A model generated the notes under the pieces. The model searched no databases and had not been told where the DNA came from. It saw nothing but the letters and a program-made list of their open reading frames with translations. Made by a program: the position numbers and the translations under genes. Below, one piece after another: positions 27,245 through 36,678 of a DNA stretch of 64,000 bases; the stretch's first letter is position 1, and every line of letters starts with the position of its first letter. Where the stretch lies: the NCBI RefSeq assembly GCF_003258295.1, contig NZ_QKYN01000017.1, positions 1 through 64,000 of the forward strand, in the 5' to 3' direction. Source of the DNA: Streptacidiphilus pinicola. Lineage in GTDB: Bacteria > Actinomycetota > Actinomycetes > Streptomycetales > Streptomycetaceae.

Positions 27245-28867
27245 ATGACTGACATCAGCACTGGCAGCAGCACCGCGGTCCAAGGCAATCCCGTGGCCAC
27301 CTCCGGGGCGCGGAGCGTCGCCGACGCGGTGCCGCCACAGCTGGTCACGCGCCTGGTCAGCGCCGTCGTGACGGGAGACCAGCCGACGCTGGCGACCAGC
27401 CGGTGCCCGTTCACCGGAGACGTGCTGGCAGAGATCCCCGAGTCGTCCCCGGCCGACGTGGCCACCGCCTTCGTGCGGGCCCGCGCCGCCCAGCTCGACT
27501 GGGCCAAGCGGCCGGTACGCGAGCGCGCCGCCGTGCTGCTGCGCTTCCACGACCTGGTGCTGAAGCACCGGGACGAGCTGCTCGACCTGATCCAGGTCGA
27601 GACCGGCAAGACCCGCGCCCACGCCTTCGAGGAGGTGCTGGCCTCCGCGATCGAGGCCCGCCACTACGGGCGCGCCGGTGCCGGCTACCTCAAGCCGCGC
27701 CGCCGCGGCGGTGTCTTCCCGGTGCTGACCCAGGTGCTGGAACTGCGCCAGCCCAAGGGCGTGATCGGCCAGATCTCCCCGTGGAACTACCCGCTGGCGC
27801 TGTTCACCGGCGACGCCGTCCCGGCCTTCGTCGCGGGCAACGCGGTGGTCACCAAGCCCGACTCGCAGACCGCTCTCACCGCGCTGCGCGCCCGGGAGCT
27901 GATGATCGAGGCCGGACTGCCCGCCGAGGTCTGGCAGATCGTCATCGGCGACGGTCCCGTCGTCGGCCCCGAGGTCGTCGCCCACGCCGACTATGTCTCC
28001 TTCACCGGCTCCACCCGCACCGGCCGCGATGTCGCGCAGCGTGCCGCGGCGCGCCTCATCGGCGCGTCCATGGAGCTCGGCGGCAAGAACGCCATGCTGG
28101 TCCTGGCCGACGCCGACCTGGACAAGGCCGCCGAGGGCGCCGTCCGCGCCTGCTTCTCCTCGGCCGGTCAGCTGTGCATCTCCATCGAGCGCCTCTACGT
28201 GGCCTCCTCGGTCGCTGACGCGTTCCTGGAGAAGTTCGTCGCCCGCACCAAGGCCCTCAAGCTCGGCAACAGCCTCGCCTGGGGCGCGGACATGGGCTCG
28301 CTGGTTTCCCAGCGTCAGCTCGACACCGTCACCCGCCACGTCGAGGACGCCGTCAAGAACGGCGCCGAGGTGCTGACCGGCGGCAAGCCGCGCGCCGACG
28401 TCGGCCCGCTCTTCTTCGAGCCGACCATCCTCGACGGCGTCACCACCGAGAGCGCGGTCTGCAACGAGGAGACCTTCGGCCCGGTCGTCTCCATCTACCG
28501 GTTCGACGACGAGGAGGAGGCCGTCGCACGTGCGAACGGCACCTCCTACGGTCTCAACTCCAGTGTCTGGAGCAAGAACCTGCGTCACGCCAAGGCCGTC
28601 GCGGCCCGGCTGCACACCGGCACCGTCAACGTCAACGAGGGCTACGCGCCGGCTTACGCGAGCGTGGCCGCGCCGATGGGAGGCATGCGCGACTCCGGCA
28701 TCGGCCGCCGCCACGGCTCCGAGGGCATCCTCAAGTACACCGAGGTGCAGACCGTCGCCGTGCAGCGGGTGATGCAGATGACGCCGTCCTTCGGCCTGGA
28801 CGACGAGGGCTACGCGAAGCTGCTGGGCAAGTCGCTCGGCATGCTCAAGGCCCTGCGCTTCAAGTAG
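27245..28867 (+). CDS. gabD2: succinate-semialdehyde dehydrogenase GabD2-like
   Basis: Aldehyde dehydrogenase of 540 residues, closest to the actinobacterial GabD2 branch that oxidises succinic semialdehyde to succinate with NADP. Catalytic Cys311 in SAGQLCIS, general base Glu277 in SMELGGKN, the oxyanion Asn in SPWNYPLAL and EETFGPVVS are present. ATG 27245 is the first start with full homology after the intergenic palindrome. Succinate production links it loosely to sucCD elsewhere in the window, but no GABA transaminase gene is near. A GMC oxidoreductase gene follows 116 bp later. Substrate range beyond the family name is not proven by sequence. Confidence 0.85.
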   Translation: MTDISTGSSTAVQGNPVATSGARSVADAVPPQLVTRLVSAVVTGDQPTLATSRCPFTGDVLAEIPESSPADVATAFVRARAAQLDWAKRPVRERAAVLLRFHDLVLKHRDELLDLIQVETGKTRAHAFEEVLASAIEARHYGRAGAGYLKPRRRGGVFPVLTQVLELRQPKGVIGQISPWNYPLALFTGDAVPAFVAGNAVVTKPDSQTALTALRARELMIEAGLPAEVWQIVIGDGPVVGPEVVAHADYVSFTGSTRTGRDVAQRAAARLIGASMELGGKNAMLVLADADLDKAAEGAVRACFSSAGQLCISIERLYVASSVADAFLEKFVARTKALKLGNSLAWGADMGSLVSQRQLDTVTRHVEDAVKNGAEVLTGGKPRADVGPLFFEPTILDGVTTESAVCNEETFGPVVSIYRFDDEEEAVARANGTSYGLNSSVWSKNLRHAKAVAARLHTGTVNVNEGYAPAYASVAAPMGGMRDSGIGRRHGSEGILKYTEVQTVAVQRVMQMTPSFGLDDEGYAKLLGKSLGMLKALRFK

Positions 28868-28880
28868 GCCGACCGGGCTT

Positions 28881-28940
28881 CCACCAGGCCCATCGGACCC
28901 CCCACCAGGTCCATCGGGCCCCCACCAGGCCCACCAGGCC
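28881..28940. repeat. three imperfect 20-bp tandem repeats
   Basis: Units begin at 28881, 28901 and 28921, each containing CCACCAGG followed by (C/T)CCA(T/C)C. It fills the gap between gabD2 and the GMC oxidoreductase gene. Confidence 0.75.
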
Positions 28941-28983
28941 CACCCGTTCCACCACCGACACACATCCGAAGGCGGGCGCGTAG

Positions 28984-30834
28984 ATGAGTTCTCAGGATCA
29001 GGGGAAGCCGAAGCCGACGGCCGACGCGGGCTACGACTACGACGTGGTCGTGGTCGGCTCCGGCTTCGGCGGCTCGGTGTCGGCCCTGCGGCTGACCGAG
29101 AAGGGCTACAAGGTCGGCGTGCTGGAGGCCGGTCGTCGGTTCACGGCACAGACGCTGCCGAAGACCTCCTGGGACACCAAGAACTACGTCTGGGCGCCCG
29201 CCCTCGGCCTCTACGGCATCCAGCGCATCCACGTGCTGGACAACGTGATGGTGCTCGGCGGCGCAGGCGTCGGCGGCGGCTCGCTCAACTACGCCAACAC
29301 GCTCTACGTGCCGCCGAAGCCGTTCTTCCAGGACCCGCAGTGGAAGGACATCACCGACTGGTCCGAGGAGCTCGCGCCCTACTACGACCAGGCGCAGCGG
29401 ATGCTGGGCGTGCGGAAGAACCCCACTGTCACGCCGTCGGACGTGCACCTGAAGTCGGCCGCCGAGAAGCTCGGTTACGGCGACACCTTCCACATGGCCC
29501 CCGTCGGCGTCTTCTTCGGCGACGGCCAGGACTGCGGCGGGGCCGGCGCGAAGGCCGAGCCGGGCGCGGCCGTGGACGACCCGTACTTCGGCGGCGTCGG
29601 CCCGCAGCGCCGCGCCTGCACCGAGTGCGGCGAGTGCATGACGGGCTGCCGGCACGGCGCCAAGAACATGCTGACGGAGAACTACCTCTACCTCGCCGAG
29701 AAGGCGGGCGCGGAAATCCTCCCGATGACGACGGTGGCCGCGATCCGGGTCGACGGCGACGGCTACGCCGTCGACACCCAGCGCACCGACTCGCGGTCCA
29801 AGAACCCTGCCAAGAACGGCTTCCGGACCGTCCGGGCCAAGCACGTCGTGGTCTCGGCCGGCACCTACGGCACGCAGAAGCTGCTGCACCGCCTGCGCGA
29901 CGAGGGCGTGCTCCCGGGCATCTCGGCCAAGCTCGGCGAGCTGACCCGCACCAACTCCGAGGCGCTGGTCGGCGCGATGACCACCGACCGCCGCTACGGC
30001 AAGCGCGCCGACTTCACCAAGGGCGTCGCGATCACCTCCTCGGTCCACCCCGACGAGCACACCCACATCGAGCCGGTCCGCTATGGCAAGGGCTCGAACG
30101 CGATGAGCCTGATGACGACGCTCCAGGTGCCCGGCGAGGGTCGGCTGCCGCGCCTGCTGCGCGCCGTCGGGCGCGGCCTGCAGCGCCCGGACCTGATGAT
30201 CCGGATCATGGACAAGCGTCGCTGGTCCGAGCGCACCATCATCGGCCTGGTGATGCAGTCGCTGGACAACTCGATCGTCGTCACCCGGCGCCAGAGCGGC
30301 CTGCTCAAGGGCCAGCTGAGCTCGCGTCAGGGCCACGGGGCGCCGAACCCCAAGTTCATCCCCGCCGCGGAGGTCGCGGCCGGGGCGATCGCCACCGAGA
30401 TCGGCGGCTACCCGGGCGGCAACGTCGGAGACCTGATGGGCCGCACTCTGACCGCACACTTCCTGGGCGGCTGCGCCATCGGCGAGTCCCCGGAGCGCGG
30501 GGTCGTCGACCCCTACCAGCGCCTGTGGGGCTACCCGGGCATCACCGTGGCGGACGGTTCCACGGTCTCCGCCAACCTCGGCGTCAACCCGTCGCTGACC
30601 ATCACCGCCCAGACCGAGCGCGCGATGGCGTTCTGGCCCAACAAGGGCGAGGCGGACCCGCGTCCGGCCCAGGGCGAGCCCTACGAGCGCGTCGCCCCGG
30701 TCGAGCCGACGCACCCGGTCGTCCCCGAGACCGCCTTCGGCGCCCTGCGACTGCCGCTGCTGGCGGTGCCCCAGGTGCCGCCGCGCGAGGCCGCGGAGGC
30801 AACGGAGACCGCCGAGACCGCCGAGGTGGAGTAG
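28984..30834 (+). CDS. GMC-type FAD oxidoreductase with Cys cluster
   Basis: 616-residue flavoprotein of the GMC / cholesterol-oxidase-like superfamily. FAD fold VVVVGSGFGGSVSALRLTEK (residues 21-40), the GGAGVGGGSLNYANTL phosphate-binding loop, and the C-terminal GGCAIGESPERGVVDPYQR with DGSTVSANLGVNPS. Unlike classical cholesterol oxidase it has Cys212, Cys215, Cys218 and Cys222 (CTECGECMTGC), spaced as in [4Fe-4S] ferredoxins. No secretion signal is seen, so it is cytoplasmic. Substrate may be a sterol or another alcohol; not determinable. The tail (about 580-616) is Glu/Ala-rich. ATG 28984 is preceded by a weak purine run. Confidence 0.88.
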   Translation: MSSQDQGKPKPTADAGYDYDVVVVGSGFGGSVSALRLTEKGYKVGVLEAGRRFTAQTLPKTSWDTKNYVWAPALGLYGIQRIHVLDNVMVLGGAGVGGGSLNYANTLYVPPKPFFQDPQWKDITDWSEELAPYYDQAQRMLGVRKNPTVTPSDVHLKSAAEKLGYGDTFHMAPVGVFFGDGQDCGGAGAKAEPGAAVDDPYFGGVGPQRRACTECGECMTGCRHGAKNMLTENYLYLAEKAGAEILPMTTVAAIRVDGDGYAVDTQRTDSRSKNPAKNGFRTVRAKHVVVSAGTYGTQKLLHRLRDEGVLPGISAKLGELTRTNSEALVGAMTTDRRYGKRADFTKGVAITSSVHPDEHTHIEPVRYGKGSNAMSLMTTLQVPGEGRLPRLLRAVGRGLQRPDLMIRIMDKRRWSERTIIGLVMQSLDNSIVVTRRQSGLLKGQLSSRQGHGAPNPKFIPAAEVAAGAIATEIGGYPGGNVGDLMGRTLTAHFLGGCAIGESPERGVVDPYQRLWGYPGITVADGSTVSANLGVNPSLTITAQTERAMAFWPNKGEADPRPAQGEPYERVAPVEPTHPVVPETAFGALRLPLLAVPQVPPREAAEATETAETAEVE

Positions 30835-30869
30835 CGGGGGAGCGCGCACCGAGCGCGCTGCCGAGTCTT

Positions 30870-30904
30870 GCGGGCCGGGACGCCGAGGGGGCGTTCCGGC
30901 CCGC
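30870..30904. terminator. bidirectional terminator
   Basis: 15-bp stem with one G.T pair, 30870-30884 with 30890-30904, loop GAGGG, between convergent genes. Confidence 0.82.
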
Positions 30905-30937
30905 GACGCGTTCCGGGCCGGGAGCGTCAGCGGGGGC

Positions 30938-31810
30938 TCAGTGCAGGGTCATCAACCGCGCCAGGACCGAGGACGCCGCGGCGTGGCCGGCCGCGATCGC
31001 GGCGGCATCCTTGACGCCCACCGCGCCGGAGTTCGGGCCGGACATGGTCAGGTAGAGGAAGCGGCCCTCGACAGCGTGGCTCTGCGCGCAGGCCACCTTC
31101 TTGCAGAAGGCCACGTCGCCCTTGTGCCAGAGCGGGTTGATCTTCCCGCGGAACTGCGTGGCGGTCGCCATGGCCTCGCTCACGTCGGGGAGCGCGGCGA
31201 CCCCGACCGTGACCGAGACCTTGCCGGAGCTGTAGGTGGCGCGGAGCACCTGCTCGCAGTGCTGCCCGGTCAGCAGACCGGCCAGGCCACCGCCGACCGC
31301 CTTCGAGCAGACGGTCTGCACGTCGGTCGCGACCCGGCTGAACGGCTTGCCGCCGATCTTCAGCGACGCGGCGAAGAGCTGGTCGGGATGGAGCGCCGGC
31401 GGCGTGCTGACCTGGGGCGAGGGGGAGACGGACGGCGCGGCGCTCGCACTCGGCGACGCGGGGACGCTGGCCGTCGGGGCCGCGCCGGCGGTCGGACCGG
31501 TCGACTTCGCCGAGTTCCAGGCGAACGCGGTGACGCCGCCGACCAGTCCGACCGCGAGCACGCCGCCCGCGACGGCCAGGATCCGCTTCCGCTTGGCCTG
31601 GGCGTCGTAGTGATCCGCCATCACCGACCAGTCCGGTTCCCCGGCTGCCGCCTGGTACGCGGGCTCGCCATAGGGCTGCGCGGTGTACGGCTCCCCGTAG
31701 GGCTGCGCCGGCAGCGGTTGGGTGGGCAGCGGTTGGGTGGGCTCAGCCCCGTAGCCTGCCGCTGGGCCGAAGCCGGGTATGTGCGGGCCGGGCTGTTGGG
31801 GTGTGGTCAT
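30938..31810 (-). CDS. single-pass membrane protein, unknown function
   Basis: 290 residues. A cytoplasmic Pro/Gln/Tyr-rich N-terminus (about 1-70) with short repeats (TQPLP, PYGEP), a membrane helix (about 78-100, ILAVAGGVLAVGLVGGVTAF), a Pro/Ser/Ala linker, and an outside domain with four Cys residues that could form two disulfides (VCSKAVGG, HCEQVL, FCKKVACAQS). ATG 31810 (MTTPQQPG) is preferred over 31840 since AAGG precedes it and the Pro-rich start is typical of such proteins. I do not recognise the outside domain. It stands alone, convergent with the GMC gene and divergent from the TMEM175-like gene. Confidence 0.8.
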   Translation of the reverse strand: MTTPQQPGPHIPGFGPAAGYGAEPTQPLPTQPLPAQPYGEPYTAQPYGEPAYQAAAGEPDWSVMADHYDAQAKRKRILAVAGGVLAVGLVGGVTAFAWNSAKSTGPTAGAAPTASVPASPSASAAPSVSPSPQVSTPPALHPDQLFAASLKIGGKPFSRVATDVQTVCSKAVGGGLAGLLTGQHCEQVLRATYSSGKVSVTVGVAALPDVSEAMATATQFRGKINPLWHKGDVAFCKKVACAQSHAVEGRFLYLTMSGPNSGAVGVKDAAAIAAGHAAASSVLARLMTLH

Positions 31811-31954
31811 CTTCGCGGCGGCCTTCCTCGGCGACGGCAACGCTGGAACTGAGGCGCGATTGTGCCATGTACATGTGTCGACGCGTCAGCCACAGCCGTC
31901 GCACCCGGCCACGAGCACCCCACAATTCCCTTGCGGCGTCTAGAGTTGCGGGCC

Positions 31955-32605
31955 ATGAACGAATCCGGCCGCGTCGAGGCGTTCAGTGACGGCATCTTCG
32001 CCATCGCCATCACCCTGCTGGTCCTGCAGTTGACGGTGGTGAACCCCAGTCAGGTGACCACGTCGAAGGATGCCTGGTCCCAACTGGGCCACCTCTGGAC
32101 GGCCTACGACGCCTATCTGGTCAGCTTCCTGGTCATCGGGATCATGTGGCTCAACCACCACACCGTCTTCAGCTACGTGGCCCGGGTGGACCGCGGCCTG
32201 TTGGTGATCAACCTGGTGCTGCTCCTGGTGGTGGCCGCGCTGCCGTTCCCGACGGCCCTGGTCTCCGACTGGCTGAATCAACCCGGCCCGGCCGAGGTGG
32301 CGGTGGCCGTCTTCAGCTGCTTCATGGTCGTCCACGCGCTGGCTTTCCAGTCGCTGTGGTGGTGGCTGACCCGGACCGGGCATCTCTTCGACCGGCGCGT
32401 GGACGTGGAGGCCGCCCGGCAGACGCGGCGCCGCTTCGCGCTCGGTACCGTCGTCTACCCGATTCTGGTGGGGCTGTCCTTCGTCTCCCCGGTGCTCACC
32501 CTGGGCCTGCACTTCGCGCTGGCCGTCTACTACGCCTTCAACCAGCTCCCCATCCCGCTCAAGCCCGACGCGTCCACGGACGACGAGGGCCACGTGTCGC
32601 TCTGA
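31955..32605 (+). CDS. TMEM175/DUF1211 family membrane protein
   Basis: 216-residue integral membrane protein of the bacterial TMEM175 family, which forms potassium-permeable channels. The signature RVEAFSDGIFAIAITLLVLQ at residues 6-25 is the pore-lining first helix; about six helices follow (for example YLVSFLVIGIMWLNHHTVF, LLVINLVLLLVVAALPF, YPILVGLSFVSPVLTLGL). ATG 31955 has no good ribosome-binding site; TAGAGT at 31941-31946 could be a -10 box giving a near-leaderless message. Ends at a perfect hairpin. Confidence 0.9.
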   Translation: MNESGRVEAFSDGIFAIAITLLVLQLTVVNPSQVTTSKDAWSQLGHLWTAYDAYLVSFLVIGIMWLNHHTVFSYVARVDRGLLVINLVLLLVVAALPFPTALVSDWLNQPGPAEVAVAVFSCFMVVHALAFQSLWWWLTRTGHLFDRRVDVEAARQTRRRFALGTVVYPILVGLSFVSPVLTLGLHFALAVYYAFNQLPIPLKPDASTDDEGHVSL

Positions 32606-32628
32606 TTCCGATCGGCTCGCCGGATTGG

Positions 32629-32662
32629 CAAGGGGCCCCGCGGGGGAAGACGGGGCCCCTTG
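32629..32662 (+). terminator. terminator of the TMEM175-like gene
   Basis: Perfect 12-bp stem CAAGGGGCCCCG (32629-32640) with CGGGGCCCCTTG (32651-32662), loop 10 nt. Confidence 0.85.
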
Positions 32663-33391
32663 CTGTCAGCACGCGACGTCAGGGCAACGTCGGTGCTGTG
32701 GCAACGGCACCGGGGGAGGGCGCCGTCGGTCATGTGGTTCCGGTCGGCTTTCGGGTCACTGCTGAGCAAGGGGCGCGCGGTGGGTGTGTGCGCCCGTCAT
32801 CCTCAGCTTGAGGCCGTCTCGCTACCGAGTGTCACCGAATGCTGTCGGTGACCAGCCTCCTACCGCTTCAGGGACCGGCCTGCTGCCGGGCGCCCCCGAT
32901 GCCTGTGGTCCACCCCCTCACCAGCATCGTGGGGGATATGGCCTACTCGGCGCAACCAGTTCGACAGACTTCGGCCTTGTCGATTTTCGTCACGCTCCGC
33001 AAGGATCGACTCATGGTGAGAGACCGGTAGCGCGGAGTCCGCTGTGCGCCGGGTGGCGTTGCGCCACCCCGGGCTGGCGGGGACGGCGACACGGGAAGGG
33101 ACAGGCGAGATCGGGGGTGGCCGACGCCGGGCGTCCCCCTCGCCGGCCACCCCTTCTCCGCAGTCGCAACCGGGCCGCTGTCCCCTGCTGTCCGGTCACA
33201 GCGTGGCCGCGAGGTCCCACGGCGCGCGCCACAGCACACGCCTCATCGCGTCCACGGACTGGGTCACTCCCACGCGTGGTCCTGCCTGCCGCACGACCGC
33301 CCCGGAAGGAGGCTGGTGCTTGTCCCTGGCGGGGACAACCACCCCGTGCGGTCATGGGGGACAACGATTCTCCTTGCGGCGGGTCACGCGC
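32663..33391. other. long intergenic region without a clear gene
   Basis: About 730 bp. Several short frames exist (for example 32839-33030, 63 codons; its inner start at 32938 gives 31 codons beginning MAYSAQPV), but none has recognisable homology or convincing codon use, and GC skew by position is weaker than in neighbours. The right end has a TTGTCCC/GGGACAA hairpin (33320-33338) and a second GGGGACAAC (33357-33365), likely regulatory for the attenuator-controlled gene that follows. Confidence 0.5.
33320..33365. promoter_or_regulatory. repeated GGGGACAAC elements
   Basis: TTGTCCC (33320-33326) pairs with GGGACAA (33332-33338); GGGGACAAC occurs at 33331-33339 and again at 33357-33365, 26 bp apart, just upstream of the -10 box at 33392. 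An operator role is inferred. Confidence 0.4.
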
Positions 33392-33397
33392 TAGGAT
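33392..33397 (+). promoter_or_regulatory. -10 box of the chorismate mutase leader
   Basis: TAGGAT, with no clear -35. Transcription would begin near 33404, which is the ATG of the leader peptide, so the leader would be leaderless. Confidence 0.45.
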
Positions 33398-33403
33398 CGG
33401 CGC

Positions 33404-33472
33404 ATGTTCCAGATGGCGTACATCTTTAGCTATGGCACCGGAGGCTCCGGTCGCCATGGTGATGCCGTCTGA
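33404..33472 (+). CDS. Phe/Tyr leader peptide of an attenuator
   Basis: 22-codon frame ATG 33404 to TGA 33470, peptide MFQMAYIFSYG then TGGSGRHGDAV. Four of the first ten residues are Phe or Tyr (Phe2, Tyr6, Phe8, Tyr10), and two of their codons are TTT and TAT, which are very rare in this genome. A strong hairpin (33432-33457) starts in the Tyr10 codon, and an intrinsic terminator (33491-33528) lies between this frame and chorismate mutase, whose product feeds both Phe and Tyr. This is the classical layout of transcription attenuation. It is inference from sequence; expression has not been shown. Confidence 0.75.
   Translation: MFQMAYIFSYGTGGSGRHGDAV
33432..33457 (+). promoter_or_regulatory. 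attenuator 1:2 (pause) hairpin
   Basis: ATGGC-ACCGGA-GGC-TCCGGT-C-GCCAT: 11 paired bases with a single bulged C, beginning in the last Tyr codon of the leader peptide. A ribosome stalled at Phe8 or Tyr10 would melt it. Confidence 0.7.
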
Positions 33473-33490
33473 ACTGACGCAGACCCTGCA

Positions 33491-33528
33491 GGCGCCCCGG
33501 GCCGATGGCCCAGGGCGTCTTTGTTTTT
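33491..33528 (+). terminator. attenuator terminator with T tract
   Basis: Stem 33491-33503 with 33507-33519 (one C.A mismatch, one G.T pair, loop GAT), directly followed by TCTTTGTTTTT. An intrinsic terminator with a real T run is rare in this GC-rich genome. CCCTG (33484-33488) plus ACG (33477-33479) can pair with its right arm as an antiterminator. Confidence 0.8.
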
Positions 33529-33575
33529 GCCGCCGGGGCCCTCGGAGCCGGAGCCGGACCCCGGAGGACCCAGAG

Positions 33576-33923
33576 ATGAACACCGTCACCAGCCCCGTGA
33601 ATCACGCCCCGAGCCGCATCGCGCCCAAGGCCGGGGAGACAGCGGAACCCCTGACAGCGGAGCCTCTGACGAAGGAGGCCGCCGAGGCCGTCATCGCCGA
33701 GGCGCGCGGACGGATCGACGCGCTGGACGCCGAGATCCTGGACGCGGTGCGCCGCCGGATCGCCACCTCGGCCGAGGTGCAGGCGGCGCGGATCGCCGTG
33801 GGCGGGCCCCGGCTCTCGCTGACCCGGGAGATGGAGATCCTCGACCGCTACCGCGCGCAGCTCGGCGGTCCGGGCACCGAGGTCGCGATGCTGCTGCTGG
33901 AGCTGTGCCGCGGGCGGGTGTGA
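33576..33923 (+). CDS. chorismate mutase (AroQ class)
   Basis: 115-residue helical chorismate mutase converting chorismate to prephenate, the branch to Phe and Tyr. The first long helix holds EARGRIDALDAEILDAVRRR and continues to TSAEVQAARIA; REMEILDRYRAQLG forms the second. The start ATG 33576 has GGAGG at 33563-33567. The N-terminal 30 residues are variable and contain a small repeat (AEPLTAEPLTKE). The gene follows an apparent Phe/Tyr attenuator and precedes guaA by 90 bp; a TAGAAT box at 33968-33973 could give guaA its own promoter. Confidence 0.92.
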   Translation: MNTVTSPVNHAPSRIAPKAGETAEPLTAEPLTKEAAEAVIAEARGRIDALDAEILDAVRRRIATSAEVQAARIAVGGPRLSLTREMEILDRYRAQLGGPGTEVAMLLLELCRGRV

Positions 33924-34013
33924 TCATCGCCGCCCTCGTCGTGGCAGGGGGTCGGCGGCTCGACCGTTAGAATGAGGGTCGACCCCCCATAGCAACCGCC
34001 GGAAGGCCGCACT

Positions 34014-35611
<1,598 letters not shown>

Positions 35612-35625
35612 CTCCCGTAGGCCCC

Positions 35626-35659
35626 GACGGGCCCCAGCCGCTCCCGGCTGGGGCCCGTC
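35626..35659 (+). terminator. guaA terminator
   Basis: Perfect 14-bp stem, 35626-35639 with 35646-35659, six-base loop. Confidence 0.85.
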
Positions 35660-35726
35660 CCCGTTGGGCCCGGAAGGGGTGGGCGGTCCTCTGGTGCAAT
35701 GTGCAACCCGGCGGTAACTTCCGGTC

Positions 35727-36524
35727 ATGACGAACCCACCCCCGCAGCCGATCCCTGTGGACCAGCTCCACTTCGCCATGCCGCCGACCTTCCAGACCGT
35801 CGAGGAGGAGCGGGCCCATCGCAAGGCCCGCCTCGTGACGGCGCTGCGGCTGTTCGGCAAGTTCGGATTCGAGGAGGGCGTCGCCGGGCACATCACCGCG
35901 CGCGACCCGGAGTGGACCGACCATTTCTGGGTCAACCCCTTCGGAATGTCCTTCAAGACGATCAAGCAGAGCGATCTGCTCCTGGTCAACCACGACGGCC
36001 GGGTTGTCCACGGGCGGCACCACGTCAACCAGGCCGCCTTCGCGATCCACTCCGAGGTGCACGCCGCCCGCCCCGACGTCGTCGCGGCCGCCCACAGCCA
36101 CTCCACCCACGGGCGCGCCTTCTCCACGCTCGGGCAGTTGCTGGACCCGATCACCCAGGACGTGTGCGCCTTCTACCAGGACCACGCCCTGTTCGACGAC
36201 TACACCGGAGTCGTCCTCGACCGGGAGGAGGGCCGCCGTATCGGCGTTGCCCTGGACCGGCACAAGGCCGTGATCCTGCGCAACCACGGGCTGCTGACAG
36301 TGGGGACCACCGTCGACGCGGCGGCCTGGTGGTTCATCACCATGGAGCGCTCCTGCCAGGTGCAGCTCCTGGCCCAGGCCGCCGGCAAGGCCGTGTCGAT
36401 CGACCACCAGAGCGCGGTGCTGACCCGCGACCAGATCGGCAGCGATCTGGCCGGTTGGGTCAACTACCAGCCGCTCACGACCGGCCACGCTGACGCGCTG
36501 GTCGGCGCCTACGACGAGGACTGA
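35727..36524 (+). CDS. class II aldolase/adducin family protein
   Basis: 265-residue protein of the class II aldolase/adducin fold, which binds a divalent metal and cleaves or epimerises sugar phosphates or related substrates. The N-terminus LRLFGKFGFEEGVAGHITARD carries the substrate loop; probable metal ligands are the His residues in AAAHSHSTHG and RNHGLLTVG. It lacks neighbours that would indicate a sugar pathway. ATG 35727 is chosen because homology begins soon after; no strong ribosome-binding site is visible. Specific function unknown; some relatives are annotated L-fuculose-phosphate aldolase-like. Confidence 0.87.
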   Translation: MTNPPPQPIPVDQLHFAMPPTFQTVEEERAHRKARLVTALRLFGKFGFEEGVAGHITARDPEWTDHFWVNPFGMSFKTIKQSDLLLVNHDGRVVHGRHHVNQAAFAIHSEVHAARPDVVAAAHSHSTHGRAFSTLGQLLDPITQDVCAFYQDHALFDDYTGVVLDREEGRRIGVALDRHKAVILRNHGLLTVGTTVDAAAWWFITMERSCQVQLLAQAAGKAVSIDHQSAVLTRDQIGSDLAGWVNYQPLTTGHADALVGAYDED

Positions 36525-36678
36525 CCCCGCCCGCTCGCCCCGGCAACCGGCCGCGTACCGTTCCGGCGTGTCCGCAGCGGTACACGGCCGTGAACCCGAA
36601 CGGGTGCCGCAGCGTAGTAACCCCAGGACGGGTCGGGGAACGGGAAGCGTGCGTCGAGGAAGGCCGGGAGCAGTCGAC

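Noticed and set aside
33044-33394. 116-codon frame before the leader peptide
   Set aside because: Overlaps the likely promoter and operator elements, has no ribosome-binding site or recognisable motif.
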